From Rhodocyclaceae bacterium (lineage in GTDB: Bacteria; Pseudomonadota; Gammaproteobacteria; Burkholderiales; Rhodocyclaceae): DNA of 64,000 nt. The stretch covers positions 868,001 through 932,000 of the forward strand of contig JADJAS010000007.1 in assembly GCA_016704145.1 (NCBI GenBank), in the 5' to 3' direction. The position numbers and the translations under genes were made by a program. The notes below the pieces were generated by a model, which saw nothing but the letters and a program-made list of their open reading frames with translations, did not search any database and was not told the DNA's origin. Positions 32,806 to 41,607 of the stretch are shown piece after piece (the stretch's first letter is position 1; each line of letters starts with the position of its first letter).

Positions 32806-33425
32806 TGAGCCCGATCCCGCCCGCGCCGATCTATCTTGCATCGCGCAGCCCGCGCCGGCGCGAACTGTTGACGCAGATCAGCGTCCATTACGAGTTGCTG
32901 CTGTTCCGCGGCGACCGCCGGCGGGACGAGGAGACGCTCGAAGCCACGCTGCCCGACGAGCGTCCCGAGGACTACGTTGTCCGGGTGGCGCGCGCCAAGG
33001 CCGGACATGGCGTCCGTCTGTCCCGGCTACGCGGCCTGACGCCGCGGCCGGTGCTGTCGGCCGACACCACGCTCGACGTCGATGGTGTGATCGTCGGCAA
33101 GCCCGCCGACGAGGCCGAGGCCGCCGCGATTCTCAAGCACCTGTCGGGGCGCGCGCACCGGGTGTTGACGGCCGTGGCCATCGCCCGGGGCGACGCCGTC
33201 GAGCACGCCTTGTCGATCAGCGCGGTGCATTTCCGCGTCCTCGGCGACGACGAGATCCGGCGCTACGTCAGGAGCGGCGAGCCGCTCGACAAGGCAGGCG
33301 CCTACGGCATCCAGGGGCACGCGGCGATCTTCGTCGAAGCGATCGCCGGCTCCCACTCCGGCATCGTCGGCCTGCCGCTGTGCGAAACCGCGCTGCTCTT
33401 GCGACAATTCGGCTATCCGGTCTGA
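32802..33425 (+). CDS. Maf-like nucleotide pyrophosphatase
   Basis: 207 residues of the Maf/Ham1 group: IYLASRSPRRRELLTQI, VLSADTTLDVDGVIVGKPADEAEA, and DKAGAYGIQGHAAIFVEAIAGSHSGIVGLPLCET. It probably hydrolyses modified or non-canonical nucleoside triphosphates (dTTP/UTP-type by context with rng). Either ATG of the pair at 32802/32805 could be used. Confidence 0.92.
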   Translation: MMSPIPPAPIYLASRSPRRRELLTQISVHYELLLFRGDRRRDEETLEATLPDERPEDYVVRVARAKAGHGVRLSRLRGLTPRPVLSADTTLDVDGVIVGKPADEAEAAAILKHLSGRAHRVLTAVAIARGDAVEHALSISAVHFRVLGDDEIRRYVRSGEPLDKAGAYGIQGHAAIFVEAIAGSHSGIVGLPLCETALLLRQFGYPV

Positions 33426-33450
33426 GACGCCGGCACCGCGCGAGGCGACA

Positions 33451-34914
33451 ATGGAAGAATTCCTGATCAACTTCACGCCGCAGGAAACCCGCGTGGCGCT
33501 CCTGCAGCAGGGTGTCGTCCAGGAACTGCACATCGAGCGCACCAATGGTCGCGGCATTGTCGGCAACGTCTATCTCGGCCGGGTGGCGCGGGTGTTGCCG
33601 GGCATGCAGTCGGCCTTCGTGGACATCGGCCTCGAGCGCACCGCCTTCCTGCACGTCGCCGACATCTGGAGCCAGAAGAGCAACGGCAACGGTGGCGGCG
33701 AGGGGCCCCGACCGATCGAGCGCATCCTCGGCGAAGGCCAGCAGTTGATGGTGCAGGTGCTCAAGGACCCGATCGGCACCAAGGGCGCGCGCTTGTCCAC
33801 GCAGATTTCGCTTGCCGGCCGCCTGCTGGTGTATTTGCCCCAGGAAAAGCACATCGGTATCTCGCAGCGCATCGAGGACGAAGCCGCCCGCGAGCGGCTG
33901 CGCGCGCGCATCCAGGCGCAATTGCCGGCCGACGAGGCTGGCGGCTACATCGCCCGCACCGTGGCCGAGAACGCCGCCGAGGCGGAACTGGCCTCCGACA
34001 TCGCCTACCTGCGCCGCCTGTGGTCGGAAATCCGCCATCGCGGCGACCAAGCCACCGCGCCGTCGATGCTGCACCACGACCTGACGCTGGCGCAGCGACT
34101 GCTGCGCGACCTGGTCAGCCTCGATACCCGCCACATCATCATCGATTCGCGCGAGAACTTCCAGAAGCTTTCCGCCTTCGCCGAGGAATTCATGCCGCAA
34201 CTGGCGCCGTTGCTCTCGCACTACAACGGTGAACGGCCGCTGTTCGACCTGCACGGCGTCGAGGACGAGATCCAGCGGGCGCTGGCCCGGCGCGTCGACC
34301 TCAAGTCCGGCGGTTACCTGATCATCGACCAGACCGAGGCGATGACCACCATCGACGTCAATACCGGCGGCTTCGTCGGCCTGCGCAGTTTCGACGACAC
34401 CATCTTCAAGACCAATCTCGAGGCGGCTCAGACCATCGCCCGCCAGCTGCGCTTGCGCAACCTGGGCGGCATCATCATCATCGATTTCATCGACATGGAA
34501 CCTGGCGAGCACCGCAATGCCGTGCTTGCCGAGTTGGACAAGGCCCTGGCGCGCGACCACACACGTATCACGGTCAATGGCTTCACCGCGCTCGGCCTGG
34601 TCGAGATGACGCGCAAGCGCACCCGCGAGTCGCTCGCCCACGTGCTGTGCGAGCCCTGTCCGACCTGCGGCGGGCGTGGCGAGGTGAAAACCGCCCAGAC
34701 GGTCGCCTACGAGATCCTGCGCGAACTGTTGCGCGAAGCCCGGCAGTTCAATGCCCGCGAATTCCGCCTGCTCGCCGCACCGTCGGTGATCGACCTCTTC
34801 CTCGACGAGGAATCGCAGTCGATGGCCATGCTCTCGGATTTCATCGGCCGCCCCGTGTCCCTGCACGCGGAACCCGGCTACACCCAGGAACAATTCGACA
34901 TCGTGCTGCTCTAA
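33451..34914 (+). CDS. rng: Ribonuclease G
   Basis: 487 residues. The S1-like RNA-binding domain near the N-terminus (VGNVYLGRVARVLPGMQSAFVDIGLERTAFL) is followed by the catalytic DNase I-like region with TTIDVNTGGFVG and IIIDFIDM, and the Zn-link CEPCPTCGGRGEVKT. The length is that of RNase G, lacking the RNase E scaffold. Matures 16S rRNA 5' ends. Its TAA stop is formed by the AAA of a dispersed repeat. Confidence 0.95.
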   Translation: MEEFLINFTPQETRVALLQQGVVQELHIERTNGRGIVGNVYLGRVARVLPGMQSAFVDIGLERTAFLHVADIWSQKSNGNGGGEGPRPIERILGEGQQLMVQVLKDPIGTKGARLSTQISLAGRLLVYLPQEKHIGISQRIEDEAARERLRARIQAQLPADEAGGYIARTVAENAAEAELASDIAYLRRLWSEIRHRGDQATAPSMLHHDLTLAQRLLRDLVSLDTRHIIIDSRENFQKLSAFAEEFMPQLAPLLSHYNGERPLFDLHGVEDEIQRALARRVDLKSGGYLIIDQTEAMTTIDVNTGGFVGLRSFDDTIFKTNLEAAQTIARQLRLRNLGGIIIIDFIDMEPGEHRNAVLAELDKALARDHTRITVNGFTALGLVEMTRKRTRESLAHVLCEPCPTCGGRGEVKTAQTVAYEILRELLREARQFNAREFRLLAAPSVIDLFLDEESQSMAMLSDFIGRPVSLHAEPGYTQEQFDIVLL

Positions 34915-34935
34915 AGTCAGTCGTCGCGACACGCC
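34913..34935 (+). repeat. Dispersed 23-bp repeat on rng stop codon
   Basis: 20 of 23 matches. The head begins within the TAA stop (TAAAGTCAG). The left arm is CGTC while the right arm stays CACG, so the innermost pair is lost. Confidence 0.82.
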
Positions 34936-35000
34936 GCATTGATCATTGCCGGCGTACGGCGTAGTTTTCCGGTCTCCCCGATCAGAGCGAGGTATGCGCC

Positions 35001-35864
35001 ATGAACCAACAGGAATTCGACAGCCTGCATCCCGAACTTCGCCTGACCCGGCGCGGCTTCATCGTCACTTCGCTGGGCGCCGGCTTCGCCCTGGCCACGC
35101 AGCCAATCATGGCGCAGACCACCATCAGAACCGACGCCGAGGGGCTGACCGCGGGTGAAGTCCAGATACCCACCGTCGATGGCAAGCTGCCCGCCTACCA
35201 CGCCATGCCGGCGGCGGGCGGCAAGTTGCCGACGGTGCTGGTAGTGCACGAAATTTTCGGCGTTCATGAATACATCAAGGATGTCTGCCGACGCCTGGCC
35301 AAACTTGGCTATCTGGCCATCGCCGCCGAGATGTATGCCCGCCACGGCGACGTTTCGAAAATGACGGTCATTGAACAAATCCTGAATGGGCCGGTGGCGG
35401 CGGCGAGCACGGCAGAACACATGGCCGACCTCGACGCCTGCGCCGCCTGGGCCGCGCGCAATGGCGGCGACCCCGGCCGGCTGGCCATCACCGGCTTCTG
35501 TCGCGGCGGCCGCACGGTCTGGCTCTATGCCGCCCACAATCCGAACCTGAAAGCCGGCGTCGCCTGGTACGGATATCTCGATGGCGTGCCGACCAAGAAC
35601 ATTCCGAAGTCACCGCTCGACCTGGCCGCGGAAATCAGGGCTCCGGTACTCGGGCTGTATGGCGGCAAGGATCCGGGGATCAACGCCACCCAGATCGAAG
35701 ACATGAGCATGGCCTTGCAGCTGGCCGGCGGTAAATCGCAAATCCACGTGTACCCCGATGCGCCGCACGCCTTCCACGCCGATTACCGCCCGACCTATCG
35801 CAAGGAACCGGCCGAGGACGGCTGGCGGCGCATGGTGGCCTGGTTCAAGGCCAACGGCGTCTAG
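35001..35864 (+). CDS. Dienelactone hydrolase family protein
   Basis: 287 residues. A twin-arginine signal (LTRRGFIVTSLGAGFALATQP) implies folded export. The alpha/beta-hydrolase core carries the DLH triad: Cys in ITGFCRGGRTVWLYA, Asp in YGGKDPGINATQ and His in DAPHAFHADYRP. VVHEIFGVHEYIKDVCRRLAK is typical. It hydrolyses dienelactone-like esters or related lactones; a periplasmic location is unusual for catechol pathways, so the true substrate is uncertain. Confidence 0.88.
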   Translation: MNQQEFDSLHPELRLTRRGFIVTSLGAGFALATQPIMAQTTIRTDAEGLTAGEVQIPTVDGKLPAYHAMPAAGGKLPTVLVVHEIFGVHEYIKDVCRRLAKLGYLAIAAEMYARHGDVSKMTVIEQILNGPVAAASTAEHMADLDACAAWAARNGGDPGRLAITGFCRGGRTVWLYAAHNPNLKAGVAWYGYLDGVPTKNIPKSPLDLAAEIRAPVLGLYGGKDPGINATQIEDMSMALQLAGGKSQIHVYPDAPHAFHADYRPTYRKEPAEDGWRRMVAWFKANGV

Positions 35865-35870
35865 CCGCGC

Positions 35871-36380
35871 TCACTCGAAGTAGGTTCGCGCCTCCTCGAA
35901 GCGGCTGGCGAACCAGCCCTGCCGGAGGCTGTCGGTGCGAACCCGCGCCTGGCCATTGCTGCTCGGGGCATGAACGAAGCGGCCGTCGCCGATGTAGATG
36001 CCGACGTGCGAGCGCGGCCGGTCGATCGTGTTGAAGAACACCAGGTCGCCCGGCTTCATTTCCGCCGCCGCCACCGCTCTGCCGCGCCGGGCCATGTCCG
36101 CCGCCGAGCCAGTCAGCCGCAGCCCGGCGGCGCGGTCGAAGACGTAACTGACCATGCCGCTGCAATCGAGCCCGGCCTCGGGGTTCTTGCCGCCGAAGCG
36201 GTAACGGGTCTCGATCAGGCCCAGCGCGAACATCACGACATCCTCGGCCGCGCCGGCCTGGCGTGCCGCCACGCCTGACTTTGGCCGGCTGTCTTCCGGC
36301 ATGCCGGAAGACAGCATGCCGCACGCACCGAGCACGAGCGTCGAGCCGACGACCACCAGATGAAATGAAGGGCGAGGCAT
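35871..36380 (-). CDS. NlpC/P60 lipoprotein endopeptidase
   Basis: 169 residues. A lipoprotein signal (VVVGSTLVLGACG, lipid-attached Cys) is followed by a linker and an NlpC/P60 domain with catalytic Cys in EAGLDCSGMVSYVF and His in RSHVGIYIGDGRFVHAP. It probably cleaves peptide cross-bridges of peptidoglycan. The linker (RPKSGVAARQAGAAED) is written by a dispersed repeat. An alternative ATG lies at 36413. Convergent with the hydrolase, 6 nt apart. Confidence 0.88.
   Translation of the reverse strand: MPRPSFHLVVVGSTLVLGACGMLSSGMPEDSRPKSGVAARQAGAAEDVVMFALGLIETRYRFGGKNPEAGLDCSGMVSYVFDRAAGLRLTGSAADMARRGRAVAAAEMKPGDLVFFNTIDRPRSHVGIYIGDGRFVHAPSSNGQARVRTDSLRQGWFASRFEEARTYFE
36260..36282 (-). repeat. 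Dispersed 23-bp repeat, inside NlpC/P60 gene
   Basis: 22 of 23 matches. The single change makes a perfect 6-bp stem GGCGTG / CACGCC. Encodes PKSGVAARQ in the flexible linker between lipid anchor and catalytic domain. Confidence 0.9.
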
Positions 36381-36438
36381 CGCTTCATGGTAGTCGGATA
36401 AACTTGCCGACATCACCCCAATAAGAGGAGCAAAGCGA

Positions 36439-37890
36439 ATGCAATTGCACAACCCCGACCTGCTGCGCCAACAGGCCTTCATCGATGGCGCGTGGGTGGC
36501 CGGCGCGGCGACTTTCGCCGTCACCGATCCCGCCTCCGGCGCGGTGCTCGCCCATGTGCCCGAGCTCGGCGCCGACGAGACGCGCCGCGCCATCGACGCC
36601 GCCAACGCCGCCTGGCCGGCCTGGCGCGCCCTGCCGGCCAAGCAGCGATCGGCGATGCTGCGCGCGTGGTTCGATCTGATCCTGGTCAACATCGATGACC
36701 TGGCCATGCTGATCACGCGCGAGCAGGGCAAGCCGCTGGCCGAGGCCCGCGGCGAGATTGCGTACGCCGCCAGCTTCGTCGAATGGTTCGCCGAAGAAGG
36801 CAAGCGCGTCTATGGCGACACCATTCCGGCGACGAACAGCGGCCAGCGTATCGTGGTGATGAAGCAGCCGATCGGCGTTTGTGCCGCCATCACGCCGTGG
36901 AACTTTCCGGCGGCCATGATCACCCGCAAGGTGGCGCCCGCCCTCGCGGCCGGCTGCACGGTGGTGGTCAAGCCCGCCGAGCAAACGCCCCTGACCGCGC
37001 TGGCCCTGGCCGAGCTGGCGTCGCGCGCCGGCCTGCCGGCCGGTGTGATCAATATCGTCACCGGTTCGGCGGCCGCCGCGCCGATCATCGGCGGCGAACT
37101 GACCGGCAACCCGATCGTCCGCAAGCTCTCATTCACCGGCTCCACGGACATCGGCCGCCTGCTGATGGCCCAATGCGCGCCGACCATCAAGAAAGTCTCC
37201 CTGGAGCTCGGCGGCAACGCGCCGTTCATCGTCTTCGACGACGCCGATGTCGACGCCGCCGTCGAGGGCGCCATGAACTCGAAGTATCGCAATGCCGGCC
37301 AGACCTGCGTTTGCGCCAATCGGCTGCTGGTGCAGGATGGCATCCACGACGCCTTCGCCACCCGCCTTGCCGCGAAGGTCGCGCAGCTGAAGGTCGGCGC
37401 CGGCACGGACGCCGGCGTCACCCAGGGGCCATTGATCGACCAGGCGGCACTGGCCAAGGTGGAAGCGCTGATCGCCGACGCCGTGGCCAAGGGCGCTCGC
37501 GTCGTCGCCGGCGGCAAGCGCCATGCGCGGGGCGGCACTTTCTTCGAACCGACCGTGCTGGCCGACGTCACGGCCGCCATGCGCTGCGCCCGCGAGGAAA
37601 TGTTCGGGCCGGTGGCGCCGCTGTTCCGGTTCAAGGACGAAGCCGAGGCCATCGCGCTGGCCAATGCCACCGAGTACGGTCTGGCCGGTTACTTCTACGC
37701 CCGGGATGTCGCCCGCGTCTGGCGGGTGGCCGAGGCGCTCGAATACGGCATCGTCGGCGTCAACACCGGTGTTTTTTCGACCGAGGTCGCGCCCTTCGGC
37801 GGCATCAAACAGTCCGGTATCGGCCGGGAAGGCTCGCGCTACGGCATCGACGACTATCTCGAGATGAAATTCGTCTGCCTCGCGGTCTAG
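36439..37890 (+). CDS. gabD: Succinate-semialdehyde dehydrogenase
   Basis: 483-residue aldehyde dehydrogenase. ITPWNFPAAMITRKVAPALAAGCTVVVKPAEQTPLTA, catalytic Glu in VSLELGGNAPFIVFDDADVD and catalytic Cys in NAGQTCVCANRLLVQ are typical of GabD. It ends EVAPFGGIKQSGIGREGSRYGIDDYLEMKFVC. AGGAG precedes the ATG. Converts succinate semialdehyde to succinate; GABA or 4-hydroxybutyrate degradation is likely. No gabT nearby. Confidence 0.9.
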   Translation: MQLHNPDLLRQQAFIDGAWVAGAATFAVTDPASGAVLAHVPELGADETRRAIDAANAAWPAWRALPAKQRSAMLRAWFDLILVNIDDLAMLITREQGKPLAEARGEIAYAASFVEWFAEEGKRVYGDTIPATNSGQRIVVMKQPIGVCAAITPWNFPAAMITRKVAPALAAGCTVVVKPAEQTPLTALALAELASRAGLPAGVINIVTGSAAAAPIIGGELTGNPIVRKLSFTGSTDIGRLLMAQCAPTIKKVSLELGGNAPFIVFDDADVDAAVEGAMNSKYRNAGQTCVCANRLLVQDGIHDAFATRLAAKVAQLKVGAGTDAGVTQGPLIDQAALAKVEALIADAVAKGARVVAGGKRHARGGTFFEPTVLADVTAAMRCAREEMFGPVAPLFRFKDEAEAIALANATEYGLAGYFYARDVARVWRVAEALEYGIVGVNTGVFSTEVAPFGGIKQSGIGREGSRYGIDDYLEMKFVCLAV

Positions 37891-38177
37891 GGATGCGACA
37901 GCCAGGCGCGTCCCTTGCGCCACGCCTGCCAGGCGATGAATGCCCGCCGCGTCCAGCGCAACGTGGCGCGCGGCCGCGCCACCAGCACCGCCACGGCCAC
38001 CGCGAGCAAGGCACGGGGATGCCGCTTTACCCAGTCGACCCCTTGACCCACGCGATCGATTCCCGCCAGCAGCGTTTGCATGCCCGCCGCTTGTGCCGCC
38101 CAACGCTCCCTGAGCAGGCTGCTTTGAAACCGCAGACGCTGTTTTTTCAGCGCCAGTTCATGCAGCCGGCGGCTCAC
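37887..38177 (-). CDS. YqjK-like small membrane protein
   Basis: 96 residues, basic, with one span (ALLAVAVAVLVARP) and an Arg-rich C-terminal tail. VSRRLHELALKKQRLRFQSSLLRERWA resembles YqjK. GTG 38177 overlaps the stop of the YqjE-like gene. Third gene of a yqjD-yqjE-yqjK set that associates with membrane-bound ribosomes or stress responses in enterobacteria. Confidence 0.75.
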   Translation of the reverse strand: MSRRLHELALKKQRLRFQSSLLRERWAAQAAGMQTLLAGIDRVGQGVDWVKRHPRALLAVAVAVLVARPRATLRWTRRAFIAWQAWRKGRAWLSHP

Positions 38178-38186
38178 GACGACTGA
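38171..38186 (+). repeat. Decayed dispersed repeat at yqjE-like stop
   Basis: Minus-strand AGAGTCAGTCGTCGT shares GTCAGTCGTCG with the rng-stop copy. It sits over the overlapping stop and start codons of two genes. Too short to be certain. Confidence 0.35.
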
Positions 38187-38569
38187 CTCTTGGCTTTTTC
38201 CGCCGCCGCCTGGTCGCGCGCCAGTTCCCCGAGGCTGGCCTCGAACAGCCTGGAGCCCTCGACGGCATACCGTCGCGCCACCATGGCCATGCCGAAACCC
38301 GCGCCGAGGAAGGTAGCCGCGAAAAAACCCAGCACGACCAGCCGATGGCTCTCCCACAACAGCACCGTGAGAAAGGCGGCCAGAAACACGATACCCGCCA
38401 CCAGCAGCAAAATGGCGGCACCGCCGAATACCAGCAGGCCCAGCAACCGTGCCTTCTCCTCCTGCACTTCCGTGGCCAAGAGCTCCAGCCGCACCCTGGC
38501 CAGCGCGAGCGCCGTCACCAGCAACCCCCGCAGCGCGCCGCGCACGCCGCCGGATGATGCCTCGGCCAT
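38174..38569 (-). CDS. YqjE/holin-X family membrane protein
   Basis: 131 residues with two adjacent spans (LLVFGGAAILLLVAGIVFLA and LVVLGFFAATFLGAGFGMA) after an N-terminal amphipathic helix (LLVTALALARVRLELLATEVQEEKARL), the DUF1469 pattern. The final KAKSQSS and stop are written by a decayed dispersed repeat. Function unknown. Confidence 0.82.
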   Translation of the reverse strand: MAEASSGGVRGALRGLLVTALALARVRLELLATEVQEEKARLLGLLVFGGAAILLLVAGIVFLAAFLTVLLWESHRLVVLGFFAATFLGAGFGMAMVARRYAVEGSRLFEASLGELARDQAAAEKAKSQSS

Positions 38570-38573
38570 GAAA

Positions 38574-38885
38574 CTAGCGGCGACCGACGAGCAGGCCGAC
38601 GACTAAGCCGACGCCCGCCGCGATACCCACCGACCGCCACGGGTTGGCATGAACGTAATCGTCGGCGGCATGGCCGACTTCCTTCGCCTTCTCGACCGCC
38701 ACCGCCTGTGCATCCGACAGACTGACGCGAGCATTGGCCAGACTACCCTGGATCTTGCCGCGCAACTCCGTCACCTTGTCCCCGGCCTGGCTGGCGGTGG
38801 CTCGCAGCAGCTCATCGGCATCTGCCATCACGACCTTCATGTCGGCAATCAGCTTGTCCTTGTTGACCACTGTCATGTCATTCAT
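38574..38885 (-). CDS. ElaB/YqjD/DUF883 family protein
   Basis: 103 residues. A long amphipathic helix (DKLIADMKVVMADADELLRATASQAGDKVTELRGKIQ) precedes a C-terminal anchor with glycine zipper (GIAAGVGLVVGLLVGRR) after the family signature YVHANPWRSVG. Anchors ribosomes to the membrane in stationary-phase E. coli. ATG 38885 follows GGGAGAACACC. Confidence 0.9.
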   Translation of the reverse strand: MNDMTVVNKDKLIADMKVVMADADELLRATASQAGDKVTELRGKIQGSLANARVSLSDAQAVAVEKAKEVGHAADDYVHANPWRSVGIAAGVGLVVGLLVGRR

Positions 38886-38980
38886 GGTGTTCTCCCGTGG
38901 AAATAAACTCATCAACATTATCAGACTAACCCCCGCGCGGGACCCGCGCCATGACCTAGGTCATGGCGTCGCCGTTCCGC

Positions 38981-40150
38981 TCAAAACAACTCCAGTTCAC
39001 CCCCATCGTGGCTCTGGCGCAAGGCGTCGACGACTTGCGCCAACCGGCCATCGAGGTCATCCCCGCCGGCGGCCAGCAGCGTCAGTATCCGCTGCACCGA
39101 CTGGTGCATCGCCGCGCTGATGAATTTCTCCTGCGCCTGGCTGGTATCGAGCCAGGAGTAGCTTTTTTCGATGCTGTCGGTCAGTTCCTGCAGCAGGACC
39201 CGGGTGTCGGCCAGCATCGCCATCTGCTTGTCGCGCAAGGCCTCGACGGCGGCGACGGCGCCGCCCAGGGCGATCTGCATCTGCTCGGCCCGCCGCATCG
39301 AGGTCAGACGCATGTCGACATTGTCGCAAAGCGCCTCGGCGGTTTCGGCCAGGATGGCCACGTTGTCGCGCAACCGGCCCGCCGCGGTGGCGGCGGTCAC
39401 CTCGTCCGGCATGTTGCCGACAATGATCGATACCCGTTCGTAATTGACCACCAGTTGCGAGCGGAACTGGAAAATGCGGCCCATGCCGGAAAGTTGGCCA
39501 AGAATCGATTGCTCCAAGGGAGAAGGCGAGCCGCTGGTGGTGAGCACCGTGGCGCCATGAGCATGACGGATCATGACACTCGCCTGCATGCCGAGATCGC
39601 GCGCGGCGGCCACCAGTTGCTCGGCCAGCGCCTCGTGCGTCCGGCAGGCGACACCGGCACGCATGAACTTGAGCAGGCTGCCCGTCTCGCCCATGCTCGA
39701 CAGAAAGCCCATCGCCATCTTCTGCAGGGAATCCTTTTCCGCCGCGAGACGGGATTCATGGCGCTGCTTGTCGATGGCCAGGCCGACCTTGCGCAGCAGA
39801 ATCTCGCTGGTGACCGGCTTGGTCACCAGGTCGCTGGCGCCGGCATCGTAGGCCTTCAGGTGTTCTTCCAGGGACTGATGCGCCGTGGCGAAAATCACCG
39901 GTAGCGGCCCGATGTCGCGCAGCCGGCGACAGGTTTCGTAGCCATCGAGCCCCGGCATCTCGACGTCGAGCAAGACCAGGTCGGGCAGGTGCTCGCGGCT
40001 CGACGCCAGCGCCTCGTCGCCCGACGAGGCGGTGACCACGTCGAACCGCCGGGCCAGTATGCCCCGCAGCAGGCTGCGCGTGGTCGGCTCATCATCCACG
40101 ATGAGCACGCGGCCCACCACGTCTCCATCACTGAATTCACCGATTGACAT
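38981..40150 (-). CDS. Response regulator with novel C-terminal region
   Basis: 389 residues. The receiver domain is complete (VLIVDDEPTTRSLLRGIL, phospho-Asp in LLDVEMPGLDGYETC, Thr in IFATAH, Lys in VTKPV). The rest contains no HTH, GGDEF, EAL or HD motif. About 160-260 looks like a GAF-like sensor domain (RTHEALAEQLVAAARDLGMQASVMI) and the final third is a helical, coiled-coil-rich region (MRLTSMRRAEQMQIALGGAVAAVEALRDKQM). No kinase is adjacent. The output is unknown; the helices could act in phosphotransfer or protein binding. Confidence 0.85.
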   Translation of the reverse strand: MSIGEFSDGDVVGRVLIVDDEPTTRSLLRGILARRFDVVTASSGDEALASSREHLPDLVLLDVEMPGLDGYETCRRLRDIGPLPVIFATAHQSLEEHLKAYDAGASDLVTKPVTSEILLRKVGLAIDKQRHESRLAAEKDSLQKMAMGFLSSMGETGSLLKFMRAGVACRTHEALAEQLVAAARDLGMQASVMIRHAHGATVLTTSGSPSPLEQSILGQLSGMGRIFQFRSQLVVNYERVSIIVGNMPDEVTAATAAGRLRDNVAILAETAEALCDNVDMRLTSMRRAEQMQIALGGAVAAVEALRDKQMAMLADTRVLLQELTDSIEKSYSWLDTSQAQEKFISAAMHQSVQRILTLLAAGGDDLDGRLAQVVDALRQSHDGGELELF

Positions 40151-40159
40151 GTCGTTACC

Positions 40160-40945
40160 CTACCACGCCGTCCAGTCGTAATCGATCGTCAGTGGCGCAT
40201 GGTCGCTGAAGCGCCGCTCCTTGAATACCTCCACGCCTCTCGCCGCCGCGCCGATCCCCGGCGTGGCGATCTGGTAGTCGATCCGCCAGCCGACATTCTT
40301 CGCCCAGGCCTGGCCGCGATTCGACCACCACGTGTAGGCCTCGCCGGTGGCGTCGGGACACAGTTGCCGGTGCACGTCGCGCCAGCCCTGCTCGTCGAGG
40401 ACGCGGCTCAGCCATGCCCGCTCCTCCGGCAGGAAGCCGGAGTTCTTCTGGTTCGACTTCCAGTTCTTGAGATCGATCTCCTTGTGGGCGATATTCCAGT
40501 CGCCGCAGATGACGATCTCCCGGCCTTCGGTGCGGAGAGCGGCGAGGTGCGGGAAAAATTCCTCCATGAAGCGGAACTTGGCCTGTTGTCGTTCCGGCGA
40601 GCTTGAACCGGATGGCAGGTACACCGAGATCACGGACAACTTCTTCCAGTCGGCGCGAACGTAGCGTCCCTCCGCATCGAACTCATCATTGCCGATGCCG
40701 ACCGTGACCCGGTCCGGCGCCTGGCGGGCATAGATGCCGACACCGCTGTAGCCCTTCTTCTCGGCGTGGTGAAAGTAGCCCTGGTAGCCTTCCGGGTTAC
40801 GCATGGTTGCGGTCAGATCGGTCGCCTGGGCCTTGAGTTCCTGAACGCAAAGGATATCCGCGTCCTGGCCGGCCAGCCAGTCGAAGCAGCCCTTGCCGGC
40901 CGCCGAGCGGATGCCGTTGAGATTCAGGGTAATGATGCGTAGCAT
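40160..40945 (-). CDS. xthA: Exodeoxyribonuclease III
   Basis: 261-residue AP endonuclease of the ExoIII family: ITLNLNGIRSAAGKGCFDWL, ILCVQELKAQ, GYSGVGIYAR, ICGDWNIAHKEIDL and SDHAPLTIDYDW carry the metal and catalytic residues. Repairs abasic sites. ATG 40945 is preferred over 40966, which lies in the divergent pyrE leader. Confidence 0.95.
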   Translation of the reverse strand: MLRIITLNLNGIRSAAGKGCFDWLAGQDADILCVQELKAQATDLTATMRNPEGYQGYFHHAEKKGYSGVGIYARQAPDRVTVGIGNDEFDAEGRYVRADWKKLSVISVYLPSGSSSPERQQAKFRFMEEFFPHLAALRTEGREIVICGDWNIAHKEIDLKNWKSNQKNSGFLPEERAWLSRVLDEQGWRDVHRQLCPDATGEAYTWWSNRGQAWAKNVGWRIDYQIATPGIGAAARGVEVFKERRFSDHAPLTIDYDWTAW

Positions 40946-40968
40946 TTGGGGTCCCAACAGGAGCAAGC

Positions 40969-41607
40969 ATGGATTTTAGTCGCGAGTTCATCGCCTTCGC
41001 GTGCGATCAGGGCGTATTACGTTTCGGTGAGTTCAAAACCAAGGCCGGACGGTTGTCGCCCTATTTCTTCAACGCCGGATTGTTCAGCGACGGCCAATCG
41101 CTGGGGCGCCTGGCCCATTTCTACGCCCGGGCGATCATTGCGTCGGGTATCGGATTCGATGTCCTGTTCGGCCCGGCCTACAAAGGCATCCCGCTGGCGG
41201 CGACCACCGCCGTGGCGCTCACCGGCCTGGGCCGCAACACGCCTTTCGCCTACAACCGCAAAGAGGCCAAGGACCATGGCGAGGGCGGCACACTGGTCGG
41301 CGCGCCGCTGGTGGGTCGCGTTCTGGTCATCGACGACGTGATCTCGGCCGGCACCTCGGTGCGCGAATCGGTGGAACTGATCCGCGCCGCCGGCGCCACG
41401 CCCGCCGGTGTGGTCATTGCCCTTGATCGCCAGGAACGCGGCCAGGACAGTCGGTCCGCCGTGCAGGAGGTGGAAGCGAGTTACGGCATTCCCGTGATCG
41501 CTGTTGCCACCCTGGTCGACCTCATTGCCTACCTGCATGGCAATCCCGCGCTCGAGCGGGTGCTGCCGGCAGTCACGCGCTATCGGGAACAGTATGGCAT
41601 GGCGTAG
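40969..41607 (+). CDS. pyrE: Orotate phosphoribosyltransferase
   Basis: 212 residues. FGEFKTKAGRLSPYFFNAGLF, DVLFGPAYKGIPLAATTAVAL, YNRKEAKDHGEGGTLVG and the PRPP loop VLVIDDVISAGTSVRES are canonical. Makes OMP for pyrimidine synthesis. AGGAG 7 nt before ATG. Overlaps the next gene by 14 nt. Paired divergently with xthA, 23 bp apart. Confidence 0.96.
   Translation: MDFSREFIAFACDQGVLRFGEFKTKAGRLSPYFFNAGLFSDGQSLGRLAHFYARAIIASGIGFDVLFGPAYKGIPLAATTAVALTGLGRNTPFAYNRKEAKDHGEGGTLVGAPLVGRVLVIDDVISAGTSVRESVELIRAAGATPAGVVIALDRQERGQDSRSAVQEVEASYGIPVIAVATLVDLIAYLHGNPALERVLPAVTRYREQYGMA

Noticed and set aside
37190..37215. AAAGTCTCC in gabD as a repeat relic
   Set aside because: Encodes the conserved KKVSLELGG of aldehyde dehydrogenases; no similarity beyond the head.
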